Shown piece after piece: positions 1-11,110 of a stretch of DNA of 27,481 bases (position 1 is its first letter; each line of letters begins with the position of its first letter). A model generated the notes under the pieces. It saw only the letters and a program-made list of their open reading frames with translations, did no database searches and was not told the DNA's origin. A program made the translations under genes and the position numbers. Source of the stretch: Saccoglossus kowalevskii (Eukaryota > Hemichordata > Enteropneusta > Harrimaniidae); contig NW_003135334.1 of assembly GCF_000003605.2 (NCBI RefSeq), positions 264,082 to 291,562 on the forward strand, written 5' to 3'.

Positions 1-233
1 TACAAACAACAATAATGTAGAAGATTAATTGATTTGTTCAGTGTGAAGGGCATTGAGTTATGTGCCAATTCATCACACACAGCCTCAAAAGTCTCCCTTT
101 AATCACTCCCCAATACCAGTATCATAGCAATGACCTTATAATGGCCTAACATCTAACCTCAATGCACTCTGTATATGAAGCACCATACTGGTGTTTCTAA
201 CAGTAGTTTTACTGAGTAAATAATACTATCAAA

Positions 234-1490
234 CATGTTATTTTAGCTAATTTAGCCATAGTCCATAGATTTCACTAATTCAAGATGTTGCTAATTTAGC
301 CATAGTCCATAGATTTCATTAATTCAAGATGTTGCTAATTTAGCCATAGTATTGATTTCACTAATTCAAGATGTTGCTAATTTAGCCATAGTCCATAGAT
401 TTCATTAATTCAAGATGTTGCTAATTTAGCCATAGTCCATAGATTTCATTAATTCAAGATGTTGCTAATTTAGCCATAGTCCATAGATTTCACTAATTCA
501 AGATGTTGCTAGTTTAGCCATAGTCCATAGATTTCATTAATTCGAGATGTTGCTAATTTAGCCATAGTCCATAGATTTCACTAATTCAAGATGTTGCTAA
601 TTTAGCCATAGTCCATATATTTCACTAATTCAAGATGTTGCTAATTTGGCCATAGTCCATAGATTTCACTAATTCAAGATGTTGCTAATTTAGCCATAGT
701 TCATACATGTAACTAATTCGAGATAACGCTAATTTAGCCATAGTCCATAGATTTCATTAATTCAAGATGTTGCTAATTTAGCCATACTCCCTAAATTTCA
801 TTAATTCAAGATGTTGCTAATTTAGCCATACTCCCTAAATTTCATTAATTCAAGATGTTGCTAATTTAGCCATAGTCCATAGATTTCACTAATTCAAGAT
901 GTTGCTAATTTAGCCATACTCCCTAAATTTCATTAATTCAAGATGTTGCTAATTTAGCCATAGTCCACAGATTTCATTAATTCGAGATGTTGCTAATTTA
1001 GCCATAGTCCATAGATTTCACTAATTCAAGATGTTGCTAATTTAGCCATAGTCTATTGATTTCACTAATTCGAGATGATGCTAATTTAGCCATACTCCCT
1101 AAATTTCATTAATTCAAGATGTTGCTAATTTAGCCATAGTCCATAGATTTCACTAATTCAAGATGTTGCTAATTTAGCCATACTCCCTAAATTTCATTAA
1201 TTCAAGATGTTGCTAATTTAGCCATAGTCCATAGATTTCATTAATTCGAGATGATGCTAATTTAGCCATACTCCCTAAATTTCATTAATTCAAGATGTTG
1301 GCTAATTTAGCCATAGTCCATAGATGTCACTAATTTAAGATGTTGCTAATTTAGCCATAGTCCATAGATTTCATTAATTCAACATGTAGCTAATTTAAAA
1401 GAAAGTATACTCTCACAATATGAATTGTTGGCACTACATTAAGATTCAGTTAATTCATGCATATACAGATAAATTCATTAAAAATTCATG
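234..1490 (+). mobile_element. Dispersed element, copy 1, with expanded internal minisatellite
   Basis: The left end has an 18-mer, catgttattttagctaat, at 234-251 that is identical at 15432-15449 and matches with one mismatch on the minus strand at 18343-18326. The right part after the array (1389-1490) has gctaatttaaaagaaagta and later ttaattcatgcat, which align in the same order with gttaatttaaaataaagta and ttaatttatgcat in copy 2. The tandem array lies between these flanks. The pattern fits a short non-autonomous element with a minisatellite-prone core, as known for bivalve 'pearl'-type and Helentron-like elements. I see no coding capacity, no clear terminal inverted repeats and no certain target-site duplication, so the class is open and both outer ends are approximate. 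Confidence 0.55.
246..1388 (+). repeat. 44-bp minisatellite, about 26 copies
   Basis: The unit starts gctaatttagccatag and ends ttcaagatgtt. I count 26 near-complete copies starting at 246, 290, 334, 376 and then almost every 44 bases, ending in a truncated unit at 1389. Copy 3 is 42 bp and copy 24 is 45 bp. Two unit types exist: type A with catagtccatagattt and type B with catactccctaaattt. Type B occupies the copies at 772, 816, 904, 1080, 1168 and 1256. Divergence between copies is low, which suggests recent expansion or homogenisation. The array lies in intron 3. Confidence 0.95.
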
Positions 1491-1682
1491 TGTGTCATAT
1501 GGATGGATTATTACATTATTATAGGCTATGTGCATTTCATATTTATTATGTTTTTAATATTGTTATTTCTACCACAGACTGTGCAAAATAGCCACTTGAA
1601 ATTGCATCCTTTTTATCACAATGGAGACTTAGTCACACAGTATAACTGAGATCTAAGCTATCCCATCATGCATTTCACTTAC

Positions 1683-1781
1683 TTCCTTTTCCTCCTTCGC
1701 CTCGATGTTCTTCGACATCCTCTACTGTATGAGAATCTCCATCATCTTCTGTATGGGATGGTTTGTTGGGACTTGGTGGAA
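1683..1781 (-). CDS. FGFRL1: FGFRL1-like exon 3: acidic linker (acid box)
   Basis: This is a 99-nt exon with a strong acceptor (CTTTGTTCTTTTTCAG) and a strong donor (GGAA|GTAAGT), in phase 1 at both ends, so it can be included or skipped without a frameshift. Read in the frame inherited from exon 2, it encodes residues 113-145: a proline-rich start (VPPSPNKPSHT), then the acidic runs EDDGD and VEDVEE, then a Gly/Lys-rich end. There is no in-frame stop. FGFRs and FGFRL1 carry such an acidic linker between Ig1 and Ig2. In FGFRs it dampens heparin and FGF binding, and Ig1 and acid-box exons are often alternatively spliced. The linker sequence itself is poorly conserved, so the call rests on position, matching phase, splice-site quality and acidity. 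It was not visible as a long open frame. The next exon, expected to encode Ig2, is not between here and base 1. Confidence 0.8.
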
Positions 1782-3715
1782 CTGAAAAAGAACAAAGTAG
1801 TTTTATTGAGATGGTCACAGGAAATTAATTAAACTTATTCATGTGTGAAATTATTTGTGAATCAATCATTTTAATAGGGCATATTATTTAACAAATGAAA
1901 ATGAAGAAAACAAAATCTGGCAGGATACTACTGTCTTCTTCACAAATGCTGTTTCACTGCCATCACATGATGTTACAGACCAATTAGGCCTAACAAAAAA
2001 GATGATTTGTTTCTGGTCATTTTGGTGTCAGTCCAAAAGTGACTGCTCACTTTTTTTATGGTTTCTGAAAATATTGTAAAAAAAAAAAAAAAAAAATTTA
2101 ACCATATCAGAACCAGAAATTGTTTTCATCCTCAAATTCTGACATATTTATTCGATTGAATAAATTATTTAGACCAAAGACACTAAAGATGGTTTGCCAG
2201 ACATATTGATAAAACTGACAAGTGTAATTTTTAACCTTGACTTCCCCATATCAACATTTAAAGAGACAAACTTAGATAAGTATTTTTGAGTATGCAGTAC
2301 TGGGGTAAATAATTAAACAGTAGGGTATAATTTATTGTGAAAAACACACATAGTATGAAACGTGTGCTCTCTATATTAGTGTTTTCAGTAATACGTCTAC
2401 ACCGCTCTTTGTTGCCAAAACAACATTTTTTTTATTTTACGATAACTCATGGCCCACTGTTTTATTAACTCTTTAATATCACAATTTTTCCCGCCAAAAT
2501 TTTACTGCAATATTTTCCTCATGTTTATGTAATTATTTTCTGTAATTTCTTTGTTGATTTTGGACCAGATATACATAATTTTCTACTGGCTATATCTTGT
2601 GATCAAAAAATTTGAAAAAATATTATGCAGGTATATTTTGTGAAAGATGACAAGTTGCTTTTGGTGTTCAGCAAAACTAATTACAATTATCTATCCACTT
2701 TCCCATGTGAACATACAACAGTATAATATAGGAAAAATACATATGTACTATTATATTTGTATAATTTCTCGATATTATAGAAAGCATGTTAACAACAAAT
2801 CACAAAGACCTGATTGTGTATTTAAGCTTTGAACAGCGACTAATTCTTAAAATATGATATGACTTTTTGGTTTTTTCTTTATTAAATGTTAGTATAGCAT
2901 TAGAATCAGTCACAAAATATGTTATACATGAATGCTAAATTTATTATTATTAGTTTTAGTTTGCAATTCATTATTGAACTGAATTATAAAAATTCAAATT
3001 GGGTTTACTTATTTTAGCAAAAAAAAAGGTCTTTAAAAAAATAAGTGTTGACCAGTTTCATCATGGATTCTATAGACTACACCTAAACTCATACAACATT
3101 GAAAGAATCAATGTTACTTTGAGATGTACTGTTTTTTTTTATAATACTGTTAAAATGATAGATATGTCCCATCCATACATGGATGTACTAGGATAAGTAT
3201 AGGTAAGAAATTAAGAGTGCACCACAAGCCTAAAAAGACTGGAAATTCAGAAAACATTTCACTTTATACCTAAGTAGTAATTGTTTTATTGAAATAAATC
3301 TTTTTTAAACTTTTGTTTTTACAAGTATAAACATCAAAATGTCTTAGGAATTAATCCATGGGAATGGAATGAAGTATGGCATGATACTGGATAACTAGAA
3401 AGTCTGGCATTCCGGAATATTAGCAAGGGATTGGAGACTTGTTATTTCCGGTTTATTATTTTAATAATGTTCTGGACAATGCAGCTACTGCCGATGGTTA
3501 GATAAGCTTGCACTAACAGTAGAAGTTTTAAGGTTCAATCAGAATTGAAATTCATATAATTTTAATGTCGATAAAATTCAAAACAAAACATGGAGAAAGA
3601 AACACTTGAATTCTTGTGAAAAATATGACAAATCATATTTTATTTTTGTTATTATATTTGTTTCTCCAGTGAGAGTAATTTGATCATATCTAAAAATTAT
3701 GCTTGATCTCAATTA

Positions 3716-3840
3716 CAGAACCTAAGAGAGGTCTACTCCAGGAACATACACCAAGTGTCTAAGCAATTAGGCTTGCAGTTTTCAAAAAGTAAAAAGTTGA
3801 CACGAGCGACGATGGACAATAACTCATATGATAAGAGCTG
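3716..3840 (+). repeat. Dispersed repeat fragment, mollusc-like
   Basis: The fragment contains, in order, taagagaggtctactccagg, aacatacaccaagtgtc, aagcaattaggcttgcagtt, ttcaaaaagt, then gttgacacgagcgacgatgg and acaataactcatatgataag. The same block order occurs at 4909-5030 and 14978-15060. The tail with gacgatggac...ataagct is, from memory, typical of repeats in mollusc genomes. No open frame of interest; boundaries are approximate. Confidence 0.5.
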
Positions 3841-4680
3841 TTAGACAAATTCGATAGTGGAGCTAACAAACTTATGCAGTTTTATTCGGTGATTTCCGTT
3901 CAAGGGGTCAACATGAATTGGAATTCTGACTAAGTTTGACAGATTACATATACTGCTATAAATATTCAGACGGCAATATGCCTGAGAGGTTACCCGTATA
4001 AAATGACAAAATTTATAGACTCGTAGTTTATTTCCCACGTGTGACACATTTTGAAAATATATGCTGGTTGAGGTAAAACATATTTATACTATTGTTATAC
4101 ATGTTATTCAATGAAACCATCCCTACTACGTAATCCGTACGCACACTATACACATGGTGCACAGAGAGTTTGCAGGAATGGATCGAGATTTCAATTTTAG
4201 GTGGATTAATTTTTTAAATCCACACCCAAAAATGAATGAGTTATAAAATTTAAAACTGTAATATAGGGGCTCCTACACCCTATGAAGCCCCTTGATTGCA
4301 GCCCCTGGTCTAATCAATTCTTTAATAAGCCTTTTCTCATTTATTTAATTAATGATCCTCGTTAGAGTGTTTACTATATTAACATATAAGTATTATTTAT
4401 TGCATTGTCCTATTGTTTTTAAAAACACTTAAATACTTATACTTAAATAACTAAACTGATTAAATAATAATAATATTTCACAACTATTTATCTTGCACAA
4501 AAAAAACAATATTTAAAAACGTGTACTGTATTTGTACTATTAGTAGCGCATGGATGTTTGTGCATGATAGACATATGTCTATGATCAAAATAAGTAATAT
4601 TTTAATTTAATTTTAGTAGTATACAACAAGCAGCCTGCTGATTAATATGGCTCTGCTGTATAATTAGACAGTTGCAAATA

Positions 4681-5030
4681 GCATTTTTTACCAAAAATAA
4701 CAAAACTACTAACTAAAATTAGAGAATTGAATGTATCATCACAAAGTGAATAAATCTGATTAAGGTCGAGATGTCTACATATATAATATCAAAGCAAATA
4801 GTGTAGCCACTTTCAAGTGATTGTAACTAGCACTTTTTACTAAAATGACAAACATTTTCATTAAAATTAGACATTCGAAGACCTCTTTACAAAATAAACA
4901 AATCTGAGAGAGGACCACCCAAGGTACATATATACCAAGTATCAAAGCAAGTGAACTTGCTGTTTTTAAGAAAACAAAAATGTGAAATTGATGCTGATGG
5001 ACAATCAGTAATATAAACATCTACGATGCA
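4681..5030 (+). repeat. Two diverged ~150-bp tandem modules of a dispersed repeat
   Basis: The module starts gcattttttaccaaaa at 4681 and again as gcactttttactaaaa at 4831. Each then has actaaaattaga or a variant, a (c/t)aaatctga block, tacatatata...tatcaaagcaa and a final poly-A/T segment. The second module ends in gatgctgatggacaatcagt. The short minus-strand open frame over 4775-5020 is a by-product. The same family occurs near 3.7 kb and 15 kb. Confidence 0.6.
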
Positions 5031-5226
5031 GCTAATAAATAATTATTGTTTTCTGTGCTTCTACATTTATGAGAAGTGTGCTTCTAATAAAGTGAATATG
5101 GTACTTGCTTAATTAAAAATACATCTGTAATATAAGGACAGACTCTCTCAAATTCCATTCATTTAGTCTTGGTTCATTATATATTATTTTGACTAAAGAC
5201 ATTTATGTGAGTATATTAACAGCTAG

Positions 5227-5386
5227 TAGAACAAATACGGTATAGATATAAAAACTGAATGTATAGACTAATTATACAAATAGAACAAATACGGTATAGA
5301 TATGAAAACTGAATGTATAGACTAATTATACAAATAGAACAAATACAGTACAGATATCAAAACTGAATGTATAGACTAATTATACA
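5227..5386 (+). repeat. 54-bp unit in three tandem copies
   Basis: Three copies begin at 5227, 5281 and 5335 with tagaacaaatac and end with gactaattatacaaa or a close variant. Copies 1 and 2 differ at one position and copy 3 at a few. It is a short local triplication in intron 2 with no coding meaning. Confidence 0.93.
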
Positions 5387-5896
5387 TGCTAGACCCGATT
5401 CCAGTAAAATACATTATATAAACATTGCAATGAATTCAATCATTTTTCATCATCTTTCAGCACACTAATTTGCATAATACAATAATTCCTCATTCACTCG
5501 TAGACAGAAGGTGCTTAGGAATACACAACTATATATCGACGGTTCTTAACGCGCAACCCTTTGATTGATAGTATTTTTATTAAACACAGAATGATTGGGT
5601 TTTGTTTTTCATGGTTTTGCTTTTTACTTATTTTTAGATGTTATAAATGACAAGAAAATGTATTTGCTAGAAAGCATATTAAACTACGCTGGCAAAAAAT
5701 TTGCATATTTGGTTCGAAATAACCACCTAGGACGTTTTACACCTGCTACAAAAATACCGTGCATACCCTTTAAAACCTCACTATAATTATTTGCACAGGA
5801 AGTATGCTGCAAAAAAATATGTAAACCTTTGTAATTTTGTGGGAGAAAAATAGTAAAATCATTGAATTCAGACATTCTCTCAAAGTTACTAAGCAT

Positions 5897-5910
5897 GTTG
5901 CTATGGCAAC
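5897..5910 (+). promoter_or_regulatory. RFX X-box-like palindrome
   Basis: GTTGCTATGGCAAC is a perfect palindrome of GTTGC/GCAAC arms around TATG and fits the RFX X-box consensus (GTnRCC, 0-3 bases, RGYAAC) except for one base. It lies in intron 2. It could be a functional enhancer site, a repeat-borne motif or chance. Confidence 0.4.
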
Positions 5911-6074
5911 CTATACATCATCGGAAAGCTCAGTATATCTAATGTCTTGATGTCTGGGAAAAAATATATTTTTGTTTTGTTTTCAAAATGCAAAGTTTGT
6001 CTACATCTCAAAATTAATTGGCACGAACAATTGAAAACAGAATTATAGTAACAACGAGTTATTGAAAAAAAAAT

Positions 6075-6111
6075 TGCGGAACTAGGCATATTTTAATGAT
6101 CTAGTTCCGCA
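6075..6111. other. Perfect 11-bp inverted repeat (hairpin) in intron 2
   Basis: Arms tgcggaactag (6075-6085) and ctagttccgca (6101-6111) are exact reverse complements around a 15-nt loop, with possible G-T pairs extending both ends. It is unusually GC-rich for its surroundings. It could be the core of a fold-back element or a structured RNA in the intron. The function is unknown. Confidence 0.8.
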
Positions 6112-6871
6112 GTGCATGGTTTTTTGTACACTTCTTGCATTACTGTGTAACGGCAAAAAGAACTAAAAGCATTTTAAGTAAATATTTCATTTGCTGTTGT
6201 GAACAAACTAAGTGGTATCTCAATCAAAACAACCACCAACTTTTGTAAAAGAAAGAGCAAATGAATAGTTAAATGTAGCATTGTTAGTCCATTCAATGGC
6301 AAAATTCTTTACTCGTATATTGGCATTCTTTCATTACAATGAGTTTGAAAAGTTTTGAAAAATAAAGTATGTGAAGAAAGTGGCCTTTATTTTTTTCGGC
6401 GGGGAGGTCAGATGGTTTAAATTATACAGCCGAATTGGCTAGCTCTGCATTTACAAAAAGTATAAGAAGTTAAAAAAAAAGTTAAACAAAGTTCTTGGCT
6501 AACATAAAAAGATTCCATTATAATCACCCCTGTTTTTTTTTTTGTCTTTTAAGATTCAACTGATTAAAGTAATACTCAAGGAGGCATTGGAAATGATTTT
6601 CTAAACTTTTCATTTTCAATGATTTTCAGCATATAAAATACGATAGGCGATTGACTGTTTTCTGATGGGTGGATTCATAAAGATTTGTCTCTATCCCGAT
6701 TTTCTCTGGCTCTCAAAGATTTGAAACAACAGTCAATCTAGGAATATCTAGGAATAATTCAACTTGGAGCATATAAAATAATTCTCATCATTTTAATTTC
6801 ATTTTTTTCCTCTTATCACAAAAAGATACACATTTCAAATAATTTAATAAGTATGGTATATTAATACCTAC

Positions 6872-7144
6872 CTAGCACAGTTAGAGTATAGTTAACGGTG
6901 ATACTGCCAAAACCATTTGTAGCTTTACAAATATAATGTCCAGCATCCTCTAATTCCACGTCTTTGATTTTTAGTCCTTGATTCAATATGTGGAACCTGT
7001 CCCACGCATTATGGATATTTTGTTTATCCTTTGTCCAAACTGATAGGGCAGGTGGGTCTGCTTCCACCTTGCATAATAGTTTCACAGTCCTTCCAACTCG
7101 TACTCTCTGGAAACCATTTACTGTGCCAGCAAGTCTTGGAGGAC
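6872..7144 (-). CDS. FGFRL1: FGFRL1-like exon 2: first Ig-like domain
   Basis: This is the clearest coding sequence in the window. The exon is 273 nt (91 codons), flanked by a pyrimidine-rich TATCAG acceptor and a CTAG|GTAGGT donor, in phase 1 at both ends. It encodes residues 22-112 of the predicted protein and forms one I-set Ig domain. Cys46 ([10 protein letters not shown]) and Cys94 ([15 protein letters not shown]) are the disulfide pair, Trp58 (VWTKD) is the core tryptophan, and DAGHYIC is the tyrosine corner. Asn106 in NYT is a potential N-glycosylation site. The WTKD, W-x-[14 protein letters not shown] and VNYTL motifs match the first Ig domain of FGFRL1 far better than that of kinase-bearing FGFRs. 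Family members are single-pass membrane proteins that bind FGFs and heparan sulfate but lack the tyrosine kinase, and act in FGF modulation and cell adhesion. The planarian relative is nou-darake. Because the C-terminal part is outside the window, loss of the kinase is inferred, not seen. Confidence 0.93.
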
Positions 7145-7304
7145 CTGATAAAAAAAAGGAGTTGGTTAATATTGACATTTTGGAATTCAACTTGATCAAC
7201 AGTTCATGATGCAATATGAAATATGGAATATATTTATTAAAATTGTAATTATTTTATTGGATATAGTTTAAGATAACTGTCACATGATGCATTTATTTTT
7301 TTAT

Positions 7305-9170
7305 TTATTGGTGTGTCCCTAACATTATAATTATTGGTGTGTCCCCCACATCATAAATATTGGTTTGTCTCTCACATCATAATTATTGGTATGTCCCCCA
7401 CATCATAATTATTGGTGTGTCCCTCACACAATAAATATTGGTATGTCCCCCACATCATAATTATTGGTGTGTCCCTCACATTATAATTATTGGTGTGTCC
7501 CTCACATCATAATTATTGGTGTGTCCCTCACATCATAATTATTGGTGTGTCCCTCACATCATCATTATTGGTGTGTCCCTCACACAATAGTTATGGTGTG
7601 TCCCCCACATCATAATTATTGGTGTGTCCCTCACACAATAGTTATTGGTGTGTCCCTCACATCATAATTAATGGTGTGTCCCCCACATCATAATTATTGG
7701 TGTGTCCCCCACATCATAATTATTGGTGTGTCCCCCACATCATAATTATTGGTGTGTCCCTCACATCATAATTATTGGTGTGTCTCTTACATCATAATTA
7801 TTGGTGTGTTCCTCACACAACAAATATTGGTGTGTCCCCCACATCATAATTATTGGTGTGTCCCCCACATCATAATTATTGGTGTGTCCCCCACATCTTA
7901 ATTATTGGTGTGTCCCTCACATCATAATTATTGGTGTGTCCCTTACATCATTATTATTGGTGTGTTCCTCACATCATAATTATTGGTGTCCATAACATCA
8001 TAATTATCGGTGTGTCCCTAACATCATAATTATTGGTGTGTCCCTCACATCATAATTATTGGTGTGTCCCTTACATCATAATTATTGGTGTGTTCCTCAC
8101 ATCATAATTATTGGTGTCCCTAACATCATAATTATTGGTGTGTCCCCACATCATAATTATTGGTGTGTCCCTCACATCATAATTATTGGTGTGTCCCCCA
8201 CATCATAATTATTGGTGTCCCTAACATCATAATTATTGGTGTGTCCCTAACATCATAATTATTTGTATGTCCCCCACATCATAATTATCAGTGTGTTCCT
8301 CACATCATAATTATTGGTGTGTTCCTCACACAATAGTTATTGGTGTGTTCCCTACATCATAATTATTGGTGTGTCCCCCATATCATAATTATTGGTGTGT
8401 CCCCCACATCATAATTATTGGTGTGTCCCTCACATCATAATTATTGGAGTGTCCTTTACATCATAATTATTGGCATGTCCCTCACATCATAATTATTGGT
8501 GTGTCCCCCATATCATAATTATTGGTGTGTCCCTCACATCATAATTATTGGTGTGTCCCTTACATCGTAATTATTGGTGTGTCCCTCACATCATAATTAT
8601 TGGTGTGTCCCTCACATCATAATTATTGGTGTCCCTAACATCATAATTATTAGTGTGTCCCTCACATCATAATTATTGGTGTTCCTAACATCATAATTAT
8701 TGGTGTGTCCCTAACATCATAATTATTGGTGTGTCCCTCACATCATAATTATTGGTGTGTCCCTCACATCATAATTATCGGTGTGTCCCTCACATCATAA
8801 TTATTGATGTGTCCCTCACATCATAATTATTGGTGTGTTCCTCACACAATAATTATTGGTGTGTCCCTTACATCATAATTATTGGTGTGTCCCTTACATC
8901 ATAATTATTGGTGTGTCCCTCACATCATAATTATTGGTGTGTCCCTTACATCATAATTATTGGTGTGTCCCCCACATCATAATTATTGGTGTGCCCCTCA
9001 CATCATAATTATTGGTGTGTCCCTCACATCATAATTATTGGTGTGTCCCTTACATCATAATTATTGGTGTGTCCCCCACATCATAATTATTGGTGTGTCC
9101 CTCACATCATAATTATTGGTGTGTCCCTCACATCATAATTATTGGTGTGTCCCTCACATCATAATTATTG
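7305..9170 (+). repeat. 26-bp minisatellite, about 70 copies
   Basis: The unit is ttattggtgtgtccct followed by cacatcataa. It runs almost without interruption for about 1.87 kb. Variants include 24-bp units lacking one GT (ggtgtccctaac), units with cacacaata in place of cacatcata, and changes in the ccctc/ccccc/ccctt segment. Stretches of several units recur as blocks, for example near 7950 and 8066. It lies in intron 1, starting about 160 bp from the exon 2 acceptor. The open frame beginning at 9116 starts inside the last units and is not a gene. Confidence 0.96.
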
Positions 9171-11077
9171 CAACATTCAACATAGCATTAATTGTTCTAT
9201 GGGTTAGCAATGCATTCCATGGGATTAAACAAATATTCTATGACATGAAGAGTAAACCAAACTATGGTATGAAGAGTGACCAGCATATGAGCGAATTTAA
9301 CAGTACACATTTTACTATATTACACAGTGTTAACAGCATTTGTCATCACCAGCTTGCAAGGCTTAATTGATCATTATTTGTGATTTCAGGAATTTAAAAA
9401 CTTGATCCACATTATCATCAGCTTAGTAGTTTTAATATTGTTATTTATTGGTTGGAGCATATGGTGGCTAAAGACACCAAAAGGCAATACGTAATAATAT
9501 TGAATATTAGACTACAGTGAAAATAACTGTTTTTACAGAGTTTCTAAAATATATATTTAAGTAAATTTCCATTAAATACTTAAGGGGTGATATCATATGA
9601 AATCATCAATCCACAGTTTCAAGTGATGAGTTTTATGCCTATATATCCCTGAATGCTTATGCTCATATGTCTACTACAACTTAGACCAGACTTTTATTAT
9701 GCCTTGTTTCGCAAACTCGCCGAATGAAAAAAAAAAAAATTTTTAGTTCAGCGTAATTTCTCGGGCCCGCCAACTTGTAAGCGCAAAACAATGCTAAAAA
9801 AATATTATTTTTATCTTCATTTTTTTACCCCCCACTGCATAACAAATCCAAGTTGCATTTTAATTGAAGTATCATGATCAAAGTACCGAAGTCTCGCGCA
9901 GATGAGAAACAAGTTTATACATGGAATAAAATTTTATTTCATTTCTTCTCTCCGATCAATGATCTCACTTACCTACAATTCTTTGAGAATCACACAAATC
10001 TAATAAAAAAAAGATTTATTTTTTTTTGCCCTCCTTAAAAAAATTGCCTTATAAAAACTCGAGAAACAAGGAATAAAAAAATTCTGGCCTTATTGTTTTT
10101 TTTTTCTCTAAATGATTACATCTACTTCATACTTAATTTAAGTAAATGTTTCGATGGCAGTATTTTTAGCAGCGGTCACTACAAATAAATGACTATTCCA
10201 ACCCATGGATTGGAAAAAACAAGAAATATTGATATAATACAATATGATATGATTTCAACAGAGTTAAATTTCATGAGGAGAAAGTATGAAGCCTGAAAAC
10301 GAAACACAGAAAAAGTCAAAGATGTAACTAGGTGATATTTTCTTAATATGGTCAATTCATTTCAGGTGGTTGGATTAAAAAACTATAGTTAAAGCAAAAA
10401 TCTGGTGGTCCAACTCATAAAAGAATTCAGGTAGTTTTGCCATGGGCTGAAATATTTTCATTTAGTGACAGTTTCAGTTGTTTCTGAGTCACTGTATCAG
10501 TCATCTCATTACTAGAACTATTTCTTTGGACTGTGTTTTTTTACAGGTGTTCCCACTATATCGAATTTCAATGCATCAAATTGTAAACCGTTTGATTTTC
10601 ACGGCTAGAAAATTTGTGCGATTATAAGACTGTTAGACATACACAAAGACATGTTGTAGGACTTGGGAAAATTTTCTCTTACTTGCAAAATTCGCGAAAA
10701 TTTTTCTTTCGTGAAACTAAAGTAGTTTGCTGTATATATCCTTGCTATCGTAGATATATCTGTAATGCCACAGTAACTGTGTGTATTGATAAATCAAGTT
10801 GGTGAAGTGTTTTTCATTTTGTCAGCTATATACTATATATTTTTTAACCTGAATGACTCAGAGAGCCACTTAAGTTGGCCATATTTGTCGTATGAATTTG
10901 ATGCAATAGCATTTATGGAATCTGATAATAAAACGAATACTGATAAGAATTTTAATCACAATTTGAATGTTTGTTTTTTTTCATTTTTAACCAACCATGA
11001 GAAAAATATGGCTGAATTAAGTAGAACACTGAGTGGTTTATAAACTATTAGGCCATTATAGCTGTTATATTGTATGA

Positions 11078-11110
11078 GGGGAGGGGATGTAGTTTGGAAG
11101 GAGGGAGGGG
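11078..11110 (+). other. G-rich tract with four G-runs
   Basis: GGGG (11078-11081), GGGG (11083-11086), GGG (11103-11105) and GGGG (11107-11110) lie close together in otherwise AT-rich DNA. The 16-nt middle loop is long for a G-quadruplex. On the transcribed minus-strand RNA it would be C-rich. Confidence 0.35.

Larger units (their letters stand above)
1..1682 (-). other. Part of intron 3 of the FGFRL1-like gene
   Basis: The sequence after the exon 3 donor (GTAAGT, minus strand) down to the window edge. No Ig2 exon is present: there is no open frame with an Ig cysteine/tryptophan pattern on the minus strand. Most of the stretch is the 44-bp minisatellite and its host element. Bases 1-233 and 1491-1682 show nothing recognisable. 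Confidence 0.7.
1782..6871 (-). other. Intron 2 of the FGFRL1-like gene
   Basis: A phase-1 intron of 5,090 nt between the Ig1 and acid-box exons, with GT (plus 6870-6871) and AG (plus 1782-1783) ends. It is AT-rich and CpG-poor. It contains a 19-base A run at 2078-2096, repeat modules at 3716-3840 and 4681-5030, a triplicated 54-bp unit at 5227-5386, an X-box-like palindrome at 5897 and a hairpin at 6075. No further coding exon is recognisable. The short open frames here lack domains and lie in repeats or random AT-rich sequence. Confidence 0.8.

Noticed and set aside
246-1388. Possible CRISPR-like array because of regular repeats
   Set aside because: Units are directly adjacent with no unique spacers, the host DNA is eukaryotic, and there are no cas genes. 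It is a minisatellite.
3491-3545. tRNA-like A-box (tggttag) and B-box (ggttcaatc) 37 bases apart, suggesting a SINE head
   Set aside because: The spacing is plausible, but the upstream half of the A box and the cloverleaf stems do not form, and no tail or second copy was seen. Too weak to annotate.
6864-6871. Alternative exon 2 donor four bases downstream (GTAG|GTATTA)
   Set aside because: It would change the phase and break the frame into the acid-box exon. The CTAG|GTAGGT site keeps phase 1 and matches the end of the Ig domain.
6988-7209. 73-codon plus-strand ORF
   Set aside because: It is the antisense shadow of the FGFRL1-like Ig1 exon on the minus strand.
9116-9370. 84-codon plus-strand ORF
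   Set aside because: Its first third is minisatellite sequence and the rest has no recognisable motif.
9700-10130. AT-rich stretch with tcgcgaa, cgggcccgcc and poly-A/T runs resembling a dispersed repeat, with possible relatives near 14.6 and 18.9 kb
   Set aside because: The similarity among the three stretches by eye is limited to short low-complexity blocks. I could not show a common element.
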